Shown here piece by piece: positions 1 through 9,233 of a DNA stretch of 64,000 bases. Both the position numbers and the translations under genes were made by a program. The notes under the pieces are model-generated. The model was not told the origin of the DNA, searched no databases, and was given only the letters and a program-made list of their open reading frames with translations. The DNA comes from Roseomonas sp. (GTDB lineage Bacteria > Pseudomonadota > Alphaproteobacteria > Acetobacterales > Acetobacteraceae), in contig JADCFX010000040.1 in the NCBI GenBank assembly GCA_020249285.1, positions 104,807 to 168,806 of the forward strand. The letters are read 5' to 3'. Numbering within the stretch: position 1 is the first letter of the stretch; the number at the start of each line of letters is the position of its first letter.

Positions 1-450
1 GCGTCTCGAGATTTCACTGATGGCCAGCGGCACTTCCTTGGAAGCCAGCAGCGTGACATGCGCCGCGGCAATCACCTGGCCAGGTAGGGCTTTCAGCCAT
101 TCCGGTGGCAGGGCATGGATCGCCGCCGCCGAAAAGGGCTCAGGCTCTGCACTCGCAACCACCACCATGAAGCGGCTGAATTCGCCATGCCTTTCCCATT
201 TCAGGCGAAACGGCCCGAAATCCGCGCTGTAGTGATTGGCACCTGGCGCTGGGGGCGGCACGGAAAAGCGCTGCGCGAGCGCGCAAAGTGCGGCCCAGGG
301 CGCATCCCGCGCTTCATCGGCTGTCGGCAATAGCGCAATCTGTGAAACGCGGCAGGGGGTGAACAGGATCTCCGGCGGACGCGCATGCACCTCATCATTC
401 AACTCAACGCGCTTGGCATAGGATGGGGGGAGCACGTTATCGAAGCTCAT
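1..450 (-). CDS. DUF3422 family protein, partial (N-terminal 150 codons)
   Basis: The N-terminus reads MSFDNVLPPSYAKRVELNDE and continues with VHARPPE, the signature start of DUF3422 proteins, which are predicted membrane-associated proteins of unknown function. The frame stays open to the window edge, so the C-terminal part is outside. The ATG overlaps the bchO stop (ATGA), making it the last visible member of the long photosynthesis transcript. Function is unknown; the family call is firm and the link to photosynthesis is only positional. Confidence 0.85.
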   Translation of the reverse strand, partial: MSFDNVLPPSYAKRVELNDEVHARPPEILFTPCRVSQIALLPTADEARDAPWAALCALAQRFSVPPPAPGANHYSADFGPFRLKWERHGEFSRFMVVVASAEPEPFSAAAIHALPPEWLKALPGQVIAAAHVTLLASKEVPLAISEISRR

Positions 451-1355
451 GCTGCCGCCCCGGTGACATTTTGCGCAAGGCGCGACCATTCCTTAAGCAG
501 CGCATCGGCGACCAATTGTGGCGCTTCTTCATGCGCCAGATGGCCAAGCCCTTCCAGGGTGATGATGCGCGCGGCGGGAAGGATGGCCTGGATGCGCCGC
601 GCCTGCATGGGCGGCACGGCGCGATCGCGGCTGCCCACCATCAGGAAAAGCGCTGTGCCAAGGCGTGGCAAATCGCGCAGCAAGGGGCGCAATTCCCATT
701 GCGCCATCATCGTCAGTGCCGCGCGAATATGCCCGGCATAGCCAAAAAGCCGCGTGTATAATTCGACACCGCGCGGGCCGATATCTGAACCCGTATCACG
801 CAGCAGCTTTGCCGCCACTTCCTGTTTGGAAGCGCGCCAGGCGCAAAGCTTGGAGACAAAGGGCAGCCCCACCATGACGCGTGCGGCGCGCGTAAAGAAC
901 GCCGCATGCTCATCGCCGAGCGGCAGCAGCGCGCCATTCAGGCTGAATATGGCGCGCGGTGCGATCTTGCCATCCAAGGCCATGCGCAGCGCAATCGCCG
1001 CGCCCGCCGAATGGCCAAGCACCACATCGGGTGATGCCTGAAGCTTCTGCAGCAATCCATGCAAGGCCGCCGAAAAACCCGCCAGTGAAACTCGCGCTTG
1101 CGGCAGGCTGGCAGTAAAGCCATGCCCCGGCAGATCTGGCGCAATCAGCGTGAAATGCGGCGCGAGCAATGGCGCCAGATCGCGCCAGCTATGCGTGGCC
1201 GCCGCCGTGCCATGCAGCAACAATAGGCAAGGCCCCTGCCCCAGGCGCTGCACATGCCAACGCAGCCCACCGGCTTCGATAAACTGGCTCGATTCCCTAT
1301 TCGGCCAATCGCGCCCGTACCTTTCCCAGTTTGGAAATTCTCCGGACGCGGCCAT
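447..1355 (-). CDS. bchO: BchO, alpha/beta hydrolase of bacteriochlorophyll synthesis cluster
   Basis: A 302-aa alpha/beta-hydrolase. It has an oxyanion/strand region LLLLHGTAAATHSW, the nucleophile elbow GHSAGA and a late catalytic-His segment GLGHLAHEE. This is the Mg-chelatase-associated BchO that accompanies bchI and bchD in purple bacteria; its exact role is unsettled (Mg insertion support or porphyrin handling). The open frame extends about 50 codons upstream into bchD, but the ATG at 1355, just after the bchD stop, gives the normal family N-terminus. It is translationally coupled to bchD upstream and to DUF3422 downstream. Confidence 0.93.
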   Translation of the reverse strand: MAASGEFPNWERYGRDWPNRESSQFIEAGGLRWHVQRLGQGPCLLLLHGTAAATHSWRDLAPLLAPHFTLIAPDLPGHGFTASLPQARVSLAGFSAALHGLLQKLQASPDVVLGHSAGAAIALRMALDGKIAPRAIFSLNGALLPLGDEHAAFFTRAARVMVGLPFVSKLCAWRASKQEVAAKLLRDTGSDIGPRGVELYTRLFGYAGHIRAALTMMAQWELRPLLRDLPRLGTALFLMVGSRDRAVPPMQARRIQAILPAARIITLEGLGHLAHEEAPQLVADALLKEWSRLAQNVTGAAA

Positions 1356-1359
1356 GGCA

Positions 1360-3156
1360 TCAGGGCCCTGAAGCTGGCGCGTGCGCGGCTTGGCGCACGG
1401 CAGCCGACATACGCGCGGCATCGGCAAAAGGCAGCGGCACATAGCGCGCGCCCATGGCCGAGGCGAGGCCTCGTGAAAAAGGATGCGGCCGTGGCGCCGT
1501 ATCAATCAGCAGCGCGGCAATGCCAGAAGCCCTGAACAACCGTGCTGACTCCAGCGCTTCGGATTCCGCTATGGCGCGCCCACCCGAACCATCGCGCGTG
1601 ACATTGGCGCGACCATCTGTCAGCGCGACAATCACCGGGGTTTGCCCACGCTTGCGACTGGCCTCTGCCATGGCATAGCCGGCCGCCATTCCGGCCGCGA
1701 GCGGCGTACCACCGCCACCAGGCAAGGCGGCCAGGCTGCGCTTGGCGCGCACCAGGGAATGTGTGGGTTCAAGCAGCACCTCCGCACCGCGCCCACGGAA
1801 GGCAATCACTGCCACGCGATCGCGCCGCACATAACAATCAGCCAGCAGCAATTCCACCGCGCCCTTGGCTTCCGCAAGGCGATGCAGCGCAGCCGAACCT
1901 GAAGCATCCACCAGGAAGATGGTGGTGGTTTCGCTGTTCTGCTTGTAGCGGCGAATGCGCACATCTTCCCTTCTGATATGCACCAGCGCCGCGTGATGTG
2001 GTTTTTCGCGGCGGCGATATTCCTGCCAAGGTGCGGCGACGCGGAGCGTTTCCACCAAAGCCAAACGCAGCCCCGCACGCCACGCCGCCGGCCGCGCACC
2101 AATGGGCCGACCGCGCTGGGCAGATCGGCGCATCATGCCGGATCTGCCGGAAGATGCCGCCTGACGGGCCATTTGCCGTGCCGCGACACCAAGCCCCGCG
2201 AGCAATCCCGCCGGCAGGCTGGCCTGCGCTGCCGCAAGCACAAGATCTTCCAAGGATGGCTGGTCTTGCTGCTGCTGCGTATCAGGATTGGGTGGTTCTT
2301 GTTGTTGCTCGGGCGGTTGTTCCTGTTCTTCAGCGGGTGCCTCAGGCACTTGCCGCGCGCGGGGTGCCAGGATGAGTTGGGCCGCAAGCGCCGCATCTTC
2401 CCGGGTTACTTCCACGCGCCCTGCAAGAGCCGCAGCAGCGCGGGCGCAACGCAGCGCAAAAATAGGCGCACGCAGGGATGGAATACCAAGCGCCAAGGCA
2501 GCCGCGCAAAAGGCTTGCGGCAGATCGGCCGGTATTCCAACCTGCACAAGGCGCAGCCGCGCTGCCTCAATCTCCGCACGGGTCGGCATATCAGGCGCCA
2601 CACGCTGCAATCCGGAAGGTTCAAAGCTAAGCCTGAAGGCAAGACGATCTGAAAGCGCTTCAGTTACCTGTTCATCTTCGCCAGCGCCTTCATCAAGTGC
2701 AACGACGCCAAAGCGCGTATCGCGCGCGAGCGTAATACCCTCACGCTCCACGCGCAGCGCACCGTGATCCAGCACGGCGGCGATGCGCGCAATCACCTGG
2801 CTTTCCACGCGCTCAGCCATGGGCAGAATGATGATCCCGCCATCAGCCTCGGCCAGCAGGCCCTGTTGCGCGATGGGCCGCCCGGCACTCAGGCTTGAGG
2901 TAAGATCAAGCCCGCCCAGCAAGCGGCTATCGGCGATACCCAAAGGAACGCGCCGCCATGGCACCCCAGCCGGCAGCATCTTGCGAAAGGCTTCAAGCCA
3001 TTCGTCTCGCCTTGGATCGGCCGGCCCCCGCAACACAACACCCGCAAGGCCAGCCGGATCAACCGCCAGCAACGCCGCAATCTGAAGCGCAACACACTCC
3101 GCATCCGGAGCCTCGATACGCTTTGCATCGGCGCCGGTTGCGGCGAGACCACTCAT
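1360..3156 (-). CDS. bchD: Magnesium chelatase subunit D
   Basis: A 598-aa protein with the three-part BchD layout: a degenerate AAA+ domain (about residues 20-270), an acidic Pro/Gln-rich linker (repeated E, Q and P around 275-310) and a C-terminal von Willebrand A domain with MIDAS motif DASGS. BchD bridges the BchI ATPase ring and BchH during ATP-dependent Mg2+ insertion into protoporphyrin IX. ATG 3156 is chosen because GGAG lies 9 bases upstream; a GTG at 3177 is an alternative. It sits 25 bases after bchI. The partner gene bchH is only a remnant in this cluster. Confidence 0.95.
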   Translation of the reverse strand: MSGLAATGADAKRIEAPDAECVALQIAALLAVDPAGLAGVVLRGPADPRRDEWLEAFRKMLPAGVPWRRVPLGIADSRLLGGLDLTSSLSAGRPIAQQGLLAEADGGIIILPMAERVESQVIARIAAVLDHGALRVEREGITLARDTRFGVVALDEGAGEDEQVTEALSDRLAFRLSFEPSGLQRVAPDMPTRAEIEAARLRLVQVGIPADLPQAFCAAALALGIPSLRAPIFALRCARAAAALAGRVEVTREDAALAAQLILAPRARQVPEAPAEEQEQPPEQQQEPPNPDTQQQQDQPSLEDLVLAAAQASLPAGLLAGLGVAARQMARQAASSGRSGMMRRSAQRGRPIGARPAAWRAGLRLALVETLRVAAPWQEYRRREKPHHAALVHIRREDVRIRRYKQNSETTTIFLVDASGSAALHRLAEAKGAVELLLADCYVRRDRVAVIAFRGRGAEVLLEPTHSLVRAKRSLAALPGGGGTPLAAGMAAGYAMAEASRKRGQTPVIVALTDGRANVTRDGSGGRAIAESEALESARLFRASGIAALLIDTAPRPHPFSRGLASAMGARYVPLPFADAARMSAAVRQAAHAPASGP

Positions 3157-3181
3157 GGGTTGAGGCTCCGGCGCCACATCC

Positions 3182-4327
3182 TCATGGCCCGAAGACGTCT
3201 TCGAGCGCCTTTTCCACGCGCGTCGTCGCAACGGTTTCATCAAGGGGATTGCGGCGCAACCGATGCCGCAACGCGGAAGCCGCAATACGGCGCAGATGCA
3301 CCGTTCCGACCTCCAAATCGCCTTCAAGCGCCGCAAGCGCTCGTGCCGCGCGCACCAGGGTCAATTCACCACGCAGCCCATCCGTACCAAGCGCCATACA
3401 AAGCTTGGCAGCCTGTTCAATCGTGCCAAGCGGGAGCGTGACCGAACTCAGTCGCTTTCTGCCGGCAAAGATTGTCTCACGCGTGCGCGCTTCATCCTCA
3501 GCCCATTGCTTGATGAAGCCAGAAGCATCGCGGTCATAGGCATCGCGCCGACAAACCACTTCAACTCGGCTGGAAAGGTCTGTTGGTGTTGAGACTTCCA
3601 CCGAAAGGCCGAAGCGATCGAGCAATTGCGGGCGCAATTCACCTTCTTCGGGATTGCCGCTGCCAATCAGCACAAAGCGCGCCGGGTGGCGCAGGCTGAT
3701 GCCTTCCCGTTCCACAACATTCTCGCCCGAAGCCGCGACATCCAGCAGAAGATCAACCAAATGATCTTCAAGCAGGTTCACCTCATCAATATAGAGGAAC
3801 CCGCGATGCGCCGCGGCAAGTAGCCCAGGCTCGAAAGCCTTGATGCCCTGCGCCAAGGCCCTTTCAATATCAAGCGCGCCCGCCAGGCGATCTTCCGTGG
3901 TACCAAGTGGCAAATCCACCACCGGCACCGGCACCATCCGCTTTTCTGCTTTTCTGCCCTTGGGCAGCGCACTGCAATGCGAACAGGACGCAAGCGGTGC
4001 CGCTGGATCGCAAGCAAAAGGACAGCCGGCGACAACAGCCATTTCCGGCAATAGCGCTGCAAGTGAACGCACCGCCGTAGATTTGCCGGTGCCGCGATCC
4101 CCAAACACCAGAACGCCACCAATGCTTGGATCAACAGCGGCAATCATCAGCGCACGCTTCATCTCCTCCTGGCCCACAATGGCGCTGAAGGGGTAGGCGT
4201 TGCGGCGGGGCGACGGGATCGCGTGGTCGGCTTTGTCTGCACTCGGGCGCGGTGCTGCTCGACGAGAAAGCTGCGCTTCCGGGCCGGACCTATTGGCCGG
4301 CTGGAATCCCGACACTGCGCCGTCCAT
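3182..4327 (-). CDS. bchI: Magnesium chelatase ATPase subunit I
   Basis: A 381-aa AAA+ ATPase with Walker A GDRGTGKST, Walker B FLYIDEVNLL and sensor segment GSGNPEEGELRPQLLDRFG, all diagnostic of BchI/ChlI. It powers Mg2+ insertion together with BchD and BchH. The ATG shares a base with the hemA stop (TGATG), which decides this start. The chain therefore carries about 45 Arg/Pro/Ala-rich residues before the conserved YPFSAIVGQE, longer than typical BchI of about 340 aa. A later start cannot be excluded. Confidence 0.95.
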   Translation of the reverse strand: MDGAVSGFQPANRSGPEAQLSRRAAPRPSADKADHAIPSPRRNAYPFSAIVGQEEMKRALMIAAVDPSIGGVLVFGDRGTGKSTAVRSLAALLPEMAVVAGCPFACDPAAPLASCSHCSALPKGRKAEKRMVPVPVVDLPLGTTEDRLAGALDIERALAQGIKAFEPGLLAAAHRGFLYIDEVNLLEDHLVDLLLDVAASGENVVEREGISLRHPARFVLIGSGNPEEGELRPQLLDRFGLSVEVSTPTDLSSRVEVVCRRDAYDRDASGFIKQWAEDEARTRETIFAGRKRLSSVTLPLGTIEQAAKLCMALGTDGLRGELTLVRAARALAALEGDLEVGTVHLRRIAASALRHRLRRNPLDETVATTRVEKALEDVFGP

Positions 4328-5538
4328 CACGCGGCCCGCCGCAACCGAAACTGCGCCCAAACCCGTTCCAGTGATTCCACCAAATGATCCATATCCGCAT
4401 CCGTATGGACGGGCGATGGCGTAATGCGCAGCCGTTCCGTACCGCGCGGCACGGTTGGATAATTGATGGGCTGCACGTAAATGCCGTGTTCATCCAGCAA
4501 GGTATCGCTGAGCGTCTTGCAGAGCGTTGGATCGCCCACCATCACTGGTACAATGTGGCTGAGGTTATCAAGATGCGGAACACCCACAGCGTTCAAGCGT
4601 TGCCGGAGCGTCGCGGCACGTTCATGCAGGCGTTCCCGCTCACGATTGCTCTGACGCAAATGGCATATCGCAGCGCGCGCACCTGCCGCAATCGCCGGCG
4701 GTAGCGCCGTTGAGAAAATGAAGCCTGAGGCGTAGGAACGCACGAAATCACACATGGCAGCGCTGCCAGCGATATAGCCGCCAATAACGCCGAACGCCTT
4801 GGCGAGCGTGCCTTCAATCACGGTCACACGATCCGCAACACCATCGCGTTCCGTAATGCCGCCGCCGCTTTGGCCATAAAGCCCAACCGCATGCACTTCA
4901 TCGCAATAGGTCATGGCACCATGCGCATCGGCCACATCGCAGATATCACTAATGGGGGCGATATCGCCATCCATGGAATAGACACTTTCGAAGGCCACCA
5001 ATTTCGGTGCTGATTTCGGTAGTTCCGCCAGCACGCGGCGCAAATCCGCCACATCATTATGCTTGAACAGAACCCGCTTCGCCTTGCTGTGACGCATGCC
5101 TTCAATCATGGAAGCGTGGTTCATTTCATCAGAAACGATGATGCAGCCCGGAAGCTTCGACCCGAGCGTGGAAAGCGACGCCCAATTGGACATATAGCCG
5201 GAATTGAAAAGTAGCGCCGATTCACGCCCATGCAGCGCCGCCAGATCGCGTTCAAGCAGAACATGTTCGTGGTTGGTGCCGGAGATATTGCGCGTACCAC
5301 CCGCACCTGCACCACAGCGGTCCAGCGCTTCATGCATGGCTTCAAGCACACCCGGGTGTTGACCCATGCCAAGATAGTCATTCGAACACCATACGGTCAC
5401 CTCACCACGAACGCCCTTGTCATGGCGTGTCGCGCGCGGGAATTCGCCTCGGCGCCGTTCCAGATCAGCGAAGACGCGATATCTGCCCTCACGGCGAAGG
5501 CTATCAAGCTGTCCTTGGAAGAATTCCTCGTAATTCAT
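4327..5538 (-). CDS. hemA: 5-aminolevulinate synthase
   Basis: A 403-aa pyridoxal-phosphate enzyme of the alpha-oxoamine synthase family. It shows CSNDYLGM near the N-terminus, [12 protein letters not shown], the [10 protein letters not shown] aspartate region and the PLP lysine in EGTLAKAFG. It condenses glycine and succinyl-CoA into 5-aminolevulinate, the first tetrapyrrole precursor. The start is set by AAGGAGA 7 bases upstream of ATG 5538, so the longer open frame to 5595 is not used. Its position inside the photosynthesis operon, coupled to bchI, suggests co-regulated precursor supply; a housekeeping copy may exist elsewhere. Confidence 0.97.
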   Translation of the reverse strand: MNYEEFFQGQLDSLRREGRYRVFADLERRRGEFPRATRHDKGVRGEVTVWCSNDYLGMGQHPGVLEAMHEALDRCGAGAGGTRNISGTNHEHVLLERDLAALHGRESALLFNSGYMSNWASLSTLGSKLPGCIIVSDEMNHASMIEGMRHSKAKRVLFKHNDVADLRRVLAELPKSAPKLVAFESVYSMDGDIAPISDICDVADAHGAMTYCDEVHAVGLYGQSGGGITERDGVADRVTVIEGTLAKAFGVIGGYIAGSAAMCDFVRSYASGFIFSTALPPAIAAGARAAICHLRQSNRERERLHERAATLRQRLNAVGVPHLDNLSHIVPVMVGDPTLCKTLSDTLLDEHGIYVQPINYPTVPRGTERLRITPSPVHTDADMDHLVESLERVWAQFRLRRAA

Positions 5539-5652
5539 GTCACATTCTCCTTGCCCAGAATAACTTTCCAGGTCTTGCGATTGTGCGCAGGTCATTTCGG
5601 ATAGAACTCTCCGAAAAAAGGCCCCACGCCATGCCTTTGGTGATGCTTTTCC

Positions 5653-6711
5653 TCATGCGCCGTGCCTCAGCGCATAATCTTCAAACTCCGACTGAATACC
5701 GTGCATATCCAACAGCCGACCTGTAACTATAATGCCAGTCCGTGAGGCCTCGGTTGCGGCAGCGCGCCGCAAATGCATGGTGCCATCTACAAAATCAAGC
5801 GAGAGCCAGCCTTCGGGCGACCTAATGGAACCCTTTAGACTTTCAATCGAGCCATAAGCGCCAGCGGTGATACGCGCCAAAAGAGCATCCAAAGGCCGCG
5901 TATCAAAAGGGCCACTCCTATCGGTGAACCAGGTCGCCGTCTGTGCTGGCGTATTCTTGTCGCGCATTCCCCAACGCCAAAGCGCCTCAATCGGCAGCGG
6001 AAGCATCAGGAACCAATGTTCAATCACGGCCAGTGCGGCGATTGTCGCGATCAGCACAAAACCAACCAGCTGATGCGCATCCGCGCCAACGGCAAAAGCT
6101 TGGTAGAACAGCCAAGCACTCAAGATAGTGCCGAGCGTGATGGAAAAGGGGAACAGCAGATTCATTGGCCGATGGGCAAAATAGCTACTCATGTAGCGCA
6201 GATGCTCCGGCAGCATCGTCTCGCCCGTGTTGCGCACGCCCAGATATAAATTGAGCTTGGCGCTGAGGCGCATGACCCACAAAATGCCATAAGTCATCAG
6301 GCCAATACGGTTGGGTCCATGCGCGAAGGCCATAATCAGCAAGAAACCCAGCAGCAGGATGAATATTTCGTGCCAGAGCACAACGCGCGTCGCGGACCAA
6401 AAGCGTCGCAGGCCCATGAGGTCAGAGGGCAATTCCCTGCGATTGGGCCCGGTAATCAGTCCACCAAGAAAGCTGATCTCCACAGCGCCCCAAATCGCCA
6501 AGGCAGCCAGGAAGGAAAGATAGGCCCCGGCGGCGCTCACATCCTCTGCGGTCTGATGCAGTGTGACCAAACCAGCAGACAGCAAGATTATTGAGGCCGC
6601 ACCAAGGGTTAGGCGCTGATGCGCAAGTGTCGTGACCGTGAAAAGAATGACGCCAGTTGTCAGCCACCAAAGAAAGATGGCAACCAGGGCGGCGGTCACG
6701 CTCTCAGGCAT
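5653..6711 (-). CDS. puhE: PuhE, photosynthetic complex assembly protein (DUF3623) with C-terminal extension
   Basis: A 352-aa membrane protein with about seven hydrophobic segments in residues 1-245, ending around LPLPIEALWRWGMRDK. PuhE is a reaction-centre/LH1 assembly factor encoded downstream of puhABC and acsF in purple bacteria. About 95 soluble-looking residues follow the last membrane segment (roughly 258-352, with RITAGAYGSIESLKGS and TGIIVTGRLLDMHG), longer than the roughly 270-290 aa I expect for the family. The start lies 9 bases after the acsF stop. A 114-bp gap separates it from hemA. Confidence 0.9.
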   Translation of the reverse strand: MPESVTAALVAIFLWWLTTGVILFTVTTLAHQRLTLGAASIILLSAGLVTLHQTAEDVSAAGAYLSFLAALAIWGAVEISFLGGLITGPNRRELPSDLMGLRRFWSATRVVLWHEIFILLLGFLLIMAFAHGPNRIGLMTYGILWVMRLSAKLNLYLGVRNTGETMLPEHLRYMSSYFAHRPMNLLFPFSITLGTILSAWLFYQAFAVGADAHQLVGFVLIATIAALAVIEHWFLMLPLPIEALWRWGMRDKNTPAQTATWFTDRSGPFDTRPLDALLARITAGAYGSIESLKGSIRSPEGWLSLDFVDGTMHLRRAAATEASRTGIIVTGRLLDMHGIQSEFEDYALRHGA

Positions 6712-6720
6712 GGCGCTTCG

Positions 6721-7797
6721 CTACCAAACCGGCGCGAGACGAATTTCGGCAGGAAGCGGTTGCCTCCTCGGGCGACGGAAGAATAGCTTTGCGAAGGTGG
6801 TCGCCGCAGAAATGCCGAGACCGATCCGACGCACCCCTCCGCCAATGCCACCTTGCCGGCGCGCATCGCTCATTTTCTCGGATACCTGCAGGAGCCGATC
6901 CATGTCTTCCATGAAGCCAGGCGCATCCACATCCAAGGTCACGGGGAATACCTGACGGCAAATCTCCTCTGTGATCTTGAACACTTGCCGATCATATTCC
7001 GTGGGCGTCATGCCAAGCGCCTTATGGAATTCCGGGCGCCCATGGTCGCGCACATACATGGTGGCAAAAACCGCAAGCTGGAAGAAACGGCACCACCACG
7101 CATTGACACCAGTAAGAAGCTTCGGATTGGCGCGCATCAGCAGCGCAAAGGCTTCCCCATGGCGGAATTCGTCATTGCACCAATTCTCGAACCACTGGAA
7201 AATTGGATGGAAACGAAGTTCCGGGTGGCGTTCGAATTGACGGAAGATCGTGATGTAGCGCGCGTAGCCGATCTTCTCGCTCAGATAGGTAGCGTAGAAA
7301 ATGAATTTCGGCTGGAAGTAGTGATACTTCTTGGCGCGCGTCAGGAAGCCCAGATCAACGCCAATCCCCAAATCCTTCAGCGCATCATTGATGAAACCGG
7401 CATGGCGGCTTTCGTCACGCGCCATGACTGAAAAAAGCTCACGTATGTCGGGGTTTTTCACGCGCTTCTTGATTTCCGCGTAGAGCACGCAGCCAGAGAA
7501 CTCCGCGGTCACACTGCTCACCAGAAAATCAACCAATTCCTTCTGCAAGCCCTCAGGCAACGCATCCAGCCGAAAAGCGTCAAACCGCTCATCGCGGACA
7601 AAGTGGCCCTTATTGGGGTCGCGATGGAATTCCTCCATCAAGCGATCCCATTCGGCGCGAACGGGCTCCACATCAATGGCGTCCATCGCGGCAAAATCAG
7701 TGGTGTAGAAGCGCGGCGAAAGCGGCGTCTCGGTCAGCGCCAATTCTGTTGTTTCACGCGAGAGGTTTTCGCGCATCGGGTGGCTCACCGCGTTCAT
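6721..7797 (-). CDS. acsF: AcsF, Mg-protoporphyrin IX monomethyl ester oxidative cyclase
   Basis: A 358-aa di-iron carboxylate protein. Iron ligands are visible in [26 protein letters not shown] and [10 protein letters not shown]. AcsF uses O2 to form the fifth ring of chlorophyll precursors. No anaerobic counterpart bchE is in the window, fitting an aerobic phototroph. Its substrate is normally made by BchH/I/D and BchM, two of which are remnants here. ATG 7797 overlaps the stop of the upstream small gene (ATGA). Confidence 0.97.
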   Translation of the reverse strand: MNAVSHPMRENLSRETTELALTETPLSPRFYTTDFAAMDAIDVEPVRAEWDRLMEEFHRDPNKGHFVRDERFDAFRLDALPEGLQKELVDFLVSSVTAEFSGCVLYAEIKKRVKNPDIRELFSVMARDESRHAGFINDALKDLGIGVDLGFLTRAKKYHYFQPKFIFYATYLSEKIGYARYITIFRQFERHPELRFHPIFQWFENWCNDEFRHGEAFALLMRANPKLLTGVNAWWCRFFQLAVFATMYVRDHGRPEFHKALGMTPTEYDRQVFKITEEICRQVFPVTLDVDAPGFMEDMDRLLQVSEKMSDARRQGGIGGGVRRIGLGISAATTFAKLFFRRPRRQPLPAEIRLAPVW

Positions 7798-8099
7798 GTG
7801 GCCTCCTTCGGCTCAAAGCCCACGTGATAGAGTTCGGTAAGTTCCAGGATCGAACAAAACTGCGTCCAATGTCGGCGAAAGAAACCTGCCCGAATGACGG
7901 TAGCTGAGGTTTCGAAGCTGTATTTTTCGCCGAATGCCACCTGGGCCGGTGCACCATGCACAATCACCTGATCACCAGGACGCAGCATCACGTCTTCAGG
8001 CACCGCATAGGCGTGAAAACTGTCAAAGCTGCGTTCGATTTCGACGGTACAGGGTACGTCGAAGCGTCTTCCCCTCCGCCTTTCGTTTCTTTCGTTCAT
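7794..8099 (-). CDS. Conserved small photosynthesis-cluster protein of unknown function
   Basis: A 101-aa soluble protein with an Arg-rich start ([17 protein letters not shown]), a short beta-rich centre ([13 protein letters not shown]) and a Trp/Phe-rich C-terminal part. Its position between puhC and acsF, with four-base ATGA overlaps on both sides, forces co-translation with the assembly factors. I recall similar small proteins at this place in other purple-bacterial clusters, but none with a function. It may act in complex assembly or cyclase support; that is inference from position. Confidence 0.8.
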   Translation of the reverse strand: MNERNERRRGRRFDVPCTVEIERSFDSFHAYAVPEDVMLRPGDQVIVHGAPAQVAFGEKYSFETSATVIRAGFFRRHWTQFCSILELTELYHVGFEPKEAT

Positions 8100-8551
8100 T
8101 TGCCTTCCTCATTTTTTTTGAAAAGAATAGCGGCGAAGCTTTGCACGTTTGTCGCGCCAAAAGCCCGCAGATCCGTCCAGCGCCCGCTTACCGGGTCTTC
8201 CAGAATGATAGCTCCACCCGGCACAGCAGCCAACCGAAAAGGGCTTTCCATGCCAGGATTTTCTAGTCTTCTTTCGCGTGCGAAGCCACGCAAGGCACCG
8301 CGCACAAAGCCGCCCTCACCGGGCGAGATTTCGCCAATCAACTGGCCGGTCGAGGCATCACGGATGGAAATACCGCCATCAAGCCGATCGCTAAACAGGA
8401 CACTGCGCGCGAAGGTTGCCTCATTCACAGGACGGCGATCCTGATGCTTCTCGCCAGCGCTCAGCACCACAAACGCAAGAACGAAGGCAATAATCACCCC
8501 AAGCCCATAGCCCAGGTAGTCAGCGCGTGGCGCTATTGCCTTGGATGCCAT
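8096..8551 (-). CDS. puhC: PuhC, photosynthetic complex assembly protein
   Basis: A 151-aa protein with one N-terminal membrane anchor (about residues 12-35, LGYGLGVIIAFVLAFVVL) and a periplasmic domain carrying the PuhC signature: FARSVLFSDR, ISIRDASTGQ and GEGGFVRGALRGFARER. PuhC helps assemble the reaction centre-LH1 core. ATG 8551 gives the normal length; the frame upstream runs into puhB. It lies 10 bases after the puhB stop and overlaps the next gene by ATGA. Confidence 0.93.
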   Translation of the reverse strand: MASKAIAPRADYLGYGLGVIIAFVLAFVVLSAGEKHQDRRPVNEATFARSVLFSDRLDGGISIRDASTGQLIGEISPGEGGFVRGALRGFARERRLENPGMESPFRLAAVPGGAIILEDPVSGRWTDLRAFGATNVQSFAAILFKKNEEGK

Positions 8552-8561
8552 TTCCGTCCCC

Positions 8562-9233
8562 TTACGCCATCGCCGTCGCGCCACTAGGCATCGCGGCTTC
8601 TGGCCCTGATACGCTGCGGCTGATGCCTGCCCCCGAAGTGGCGGCCACCGCATTACCCAATATCCTCGCCACTTCCGATGCATTCGCTACACCACGCAGC
8701 ATGGGCTTTGGCCGACCAAGGCTCCAGCCACTGCAATGCGGCCACAGCGCAATCCATGAAATACGATGTGACGGGAGCAATTCCAACACAATGTCGCCAT
8801 GGCCATCCTTGCGATTCCTCAAATATGCCCCGGCGATCGCCACAAAGGGAATATTGATGGTGATCGGCAAGGCGACACCAACTCGCAGCACCAAGCGCCG
8901 CGAAGTGATGGAGTAAACACTGCTGCGCGCAACAACCTTGGCCAGCAAGGCAAGGATGCCAATCGCCACCCCACCGCCAAGGAGAATCACAGCCGCAGCG
9001 CCAAATGCCGCGACCAATTCCCCCCCCTGCATGGCGGCACTGAGAACTTCCCAGAGCGCCAGCATCAAGAAATAGCCAAGGACCCAGCGCACAAGAAAAA
9101 CACGCTGGGCAACCTCCGCCCATGTTGGCGCCCCTTGCCAAAGCAACACCTCTCCGGGAGGCAGCGCTTCCGGCAGACCGCGCACTGGCTCCAAGCCATG
9201 CTCAGTCAGGCGGGGGCGGGCGGGCTTGCTCAC
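8562..9233 (-). CDS. puhB: PuhB, photosynthetic complex assembly protein
   Basis: A 223-aa membrane protein with an EALPPGEVLLWQGAPTW start, two or three membrane segments (about 45-100) and a PH-like (DUF304-type) domain with SVYSITSRRLVLRVG. PuhB is a dimeric assembly factor for the photosynthetic reaction centre. It begins inside the puhA stop (ATGA). The last 20 residues are a low-complexity Ser/Gly/Ala tail. Confidence 0.93.
   Translation of the reverse strand: MSKPARPRLTEHGLEPVRGLPEALPPGEVLLWQGAPTWAEVAQRVFLVRWVLGYFLMLALWEVLSAAMQGGELVAAFGAAAVILLGGGVAIGILALLAKVVARSSVYSITSRRLVLRVGVALPITINIPFVAIAGAYLRNRKDGHGDIVLELLPSHRISWIALWPHCSGWSLGRPKPMLRGVANASEVARILGNAVAATSGAGISRSVSGPEAAMPSGATAMA

Noticed and set aside
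1360..4327. Zinc-bacteriochlorophyll synthesis as the explanation for missing bchH
   Set aside because: Known in Acidiphilium of the same family, but nothing in bchI or bchD here shows it; it would be speculation.
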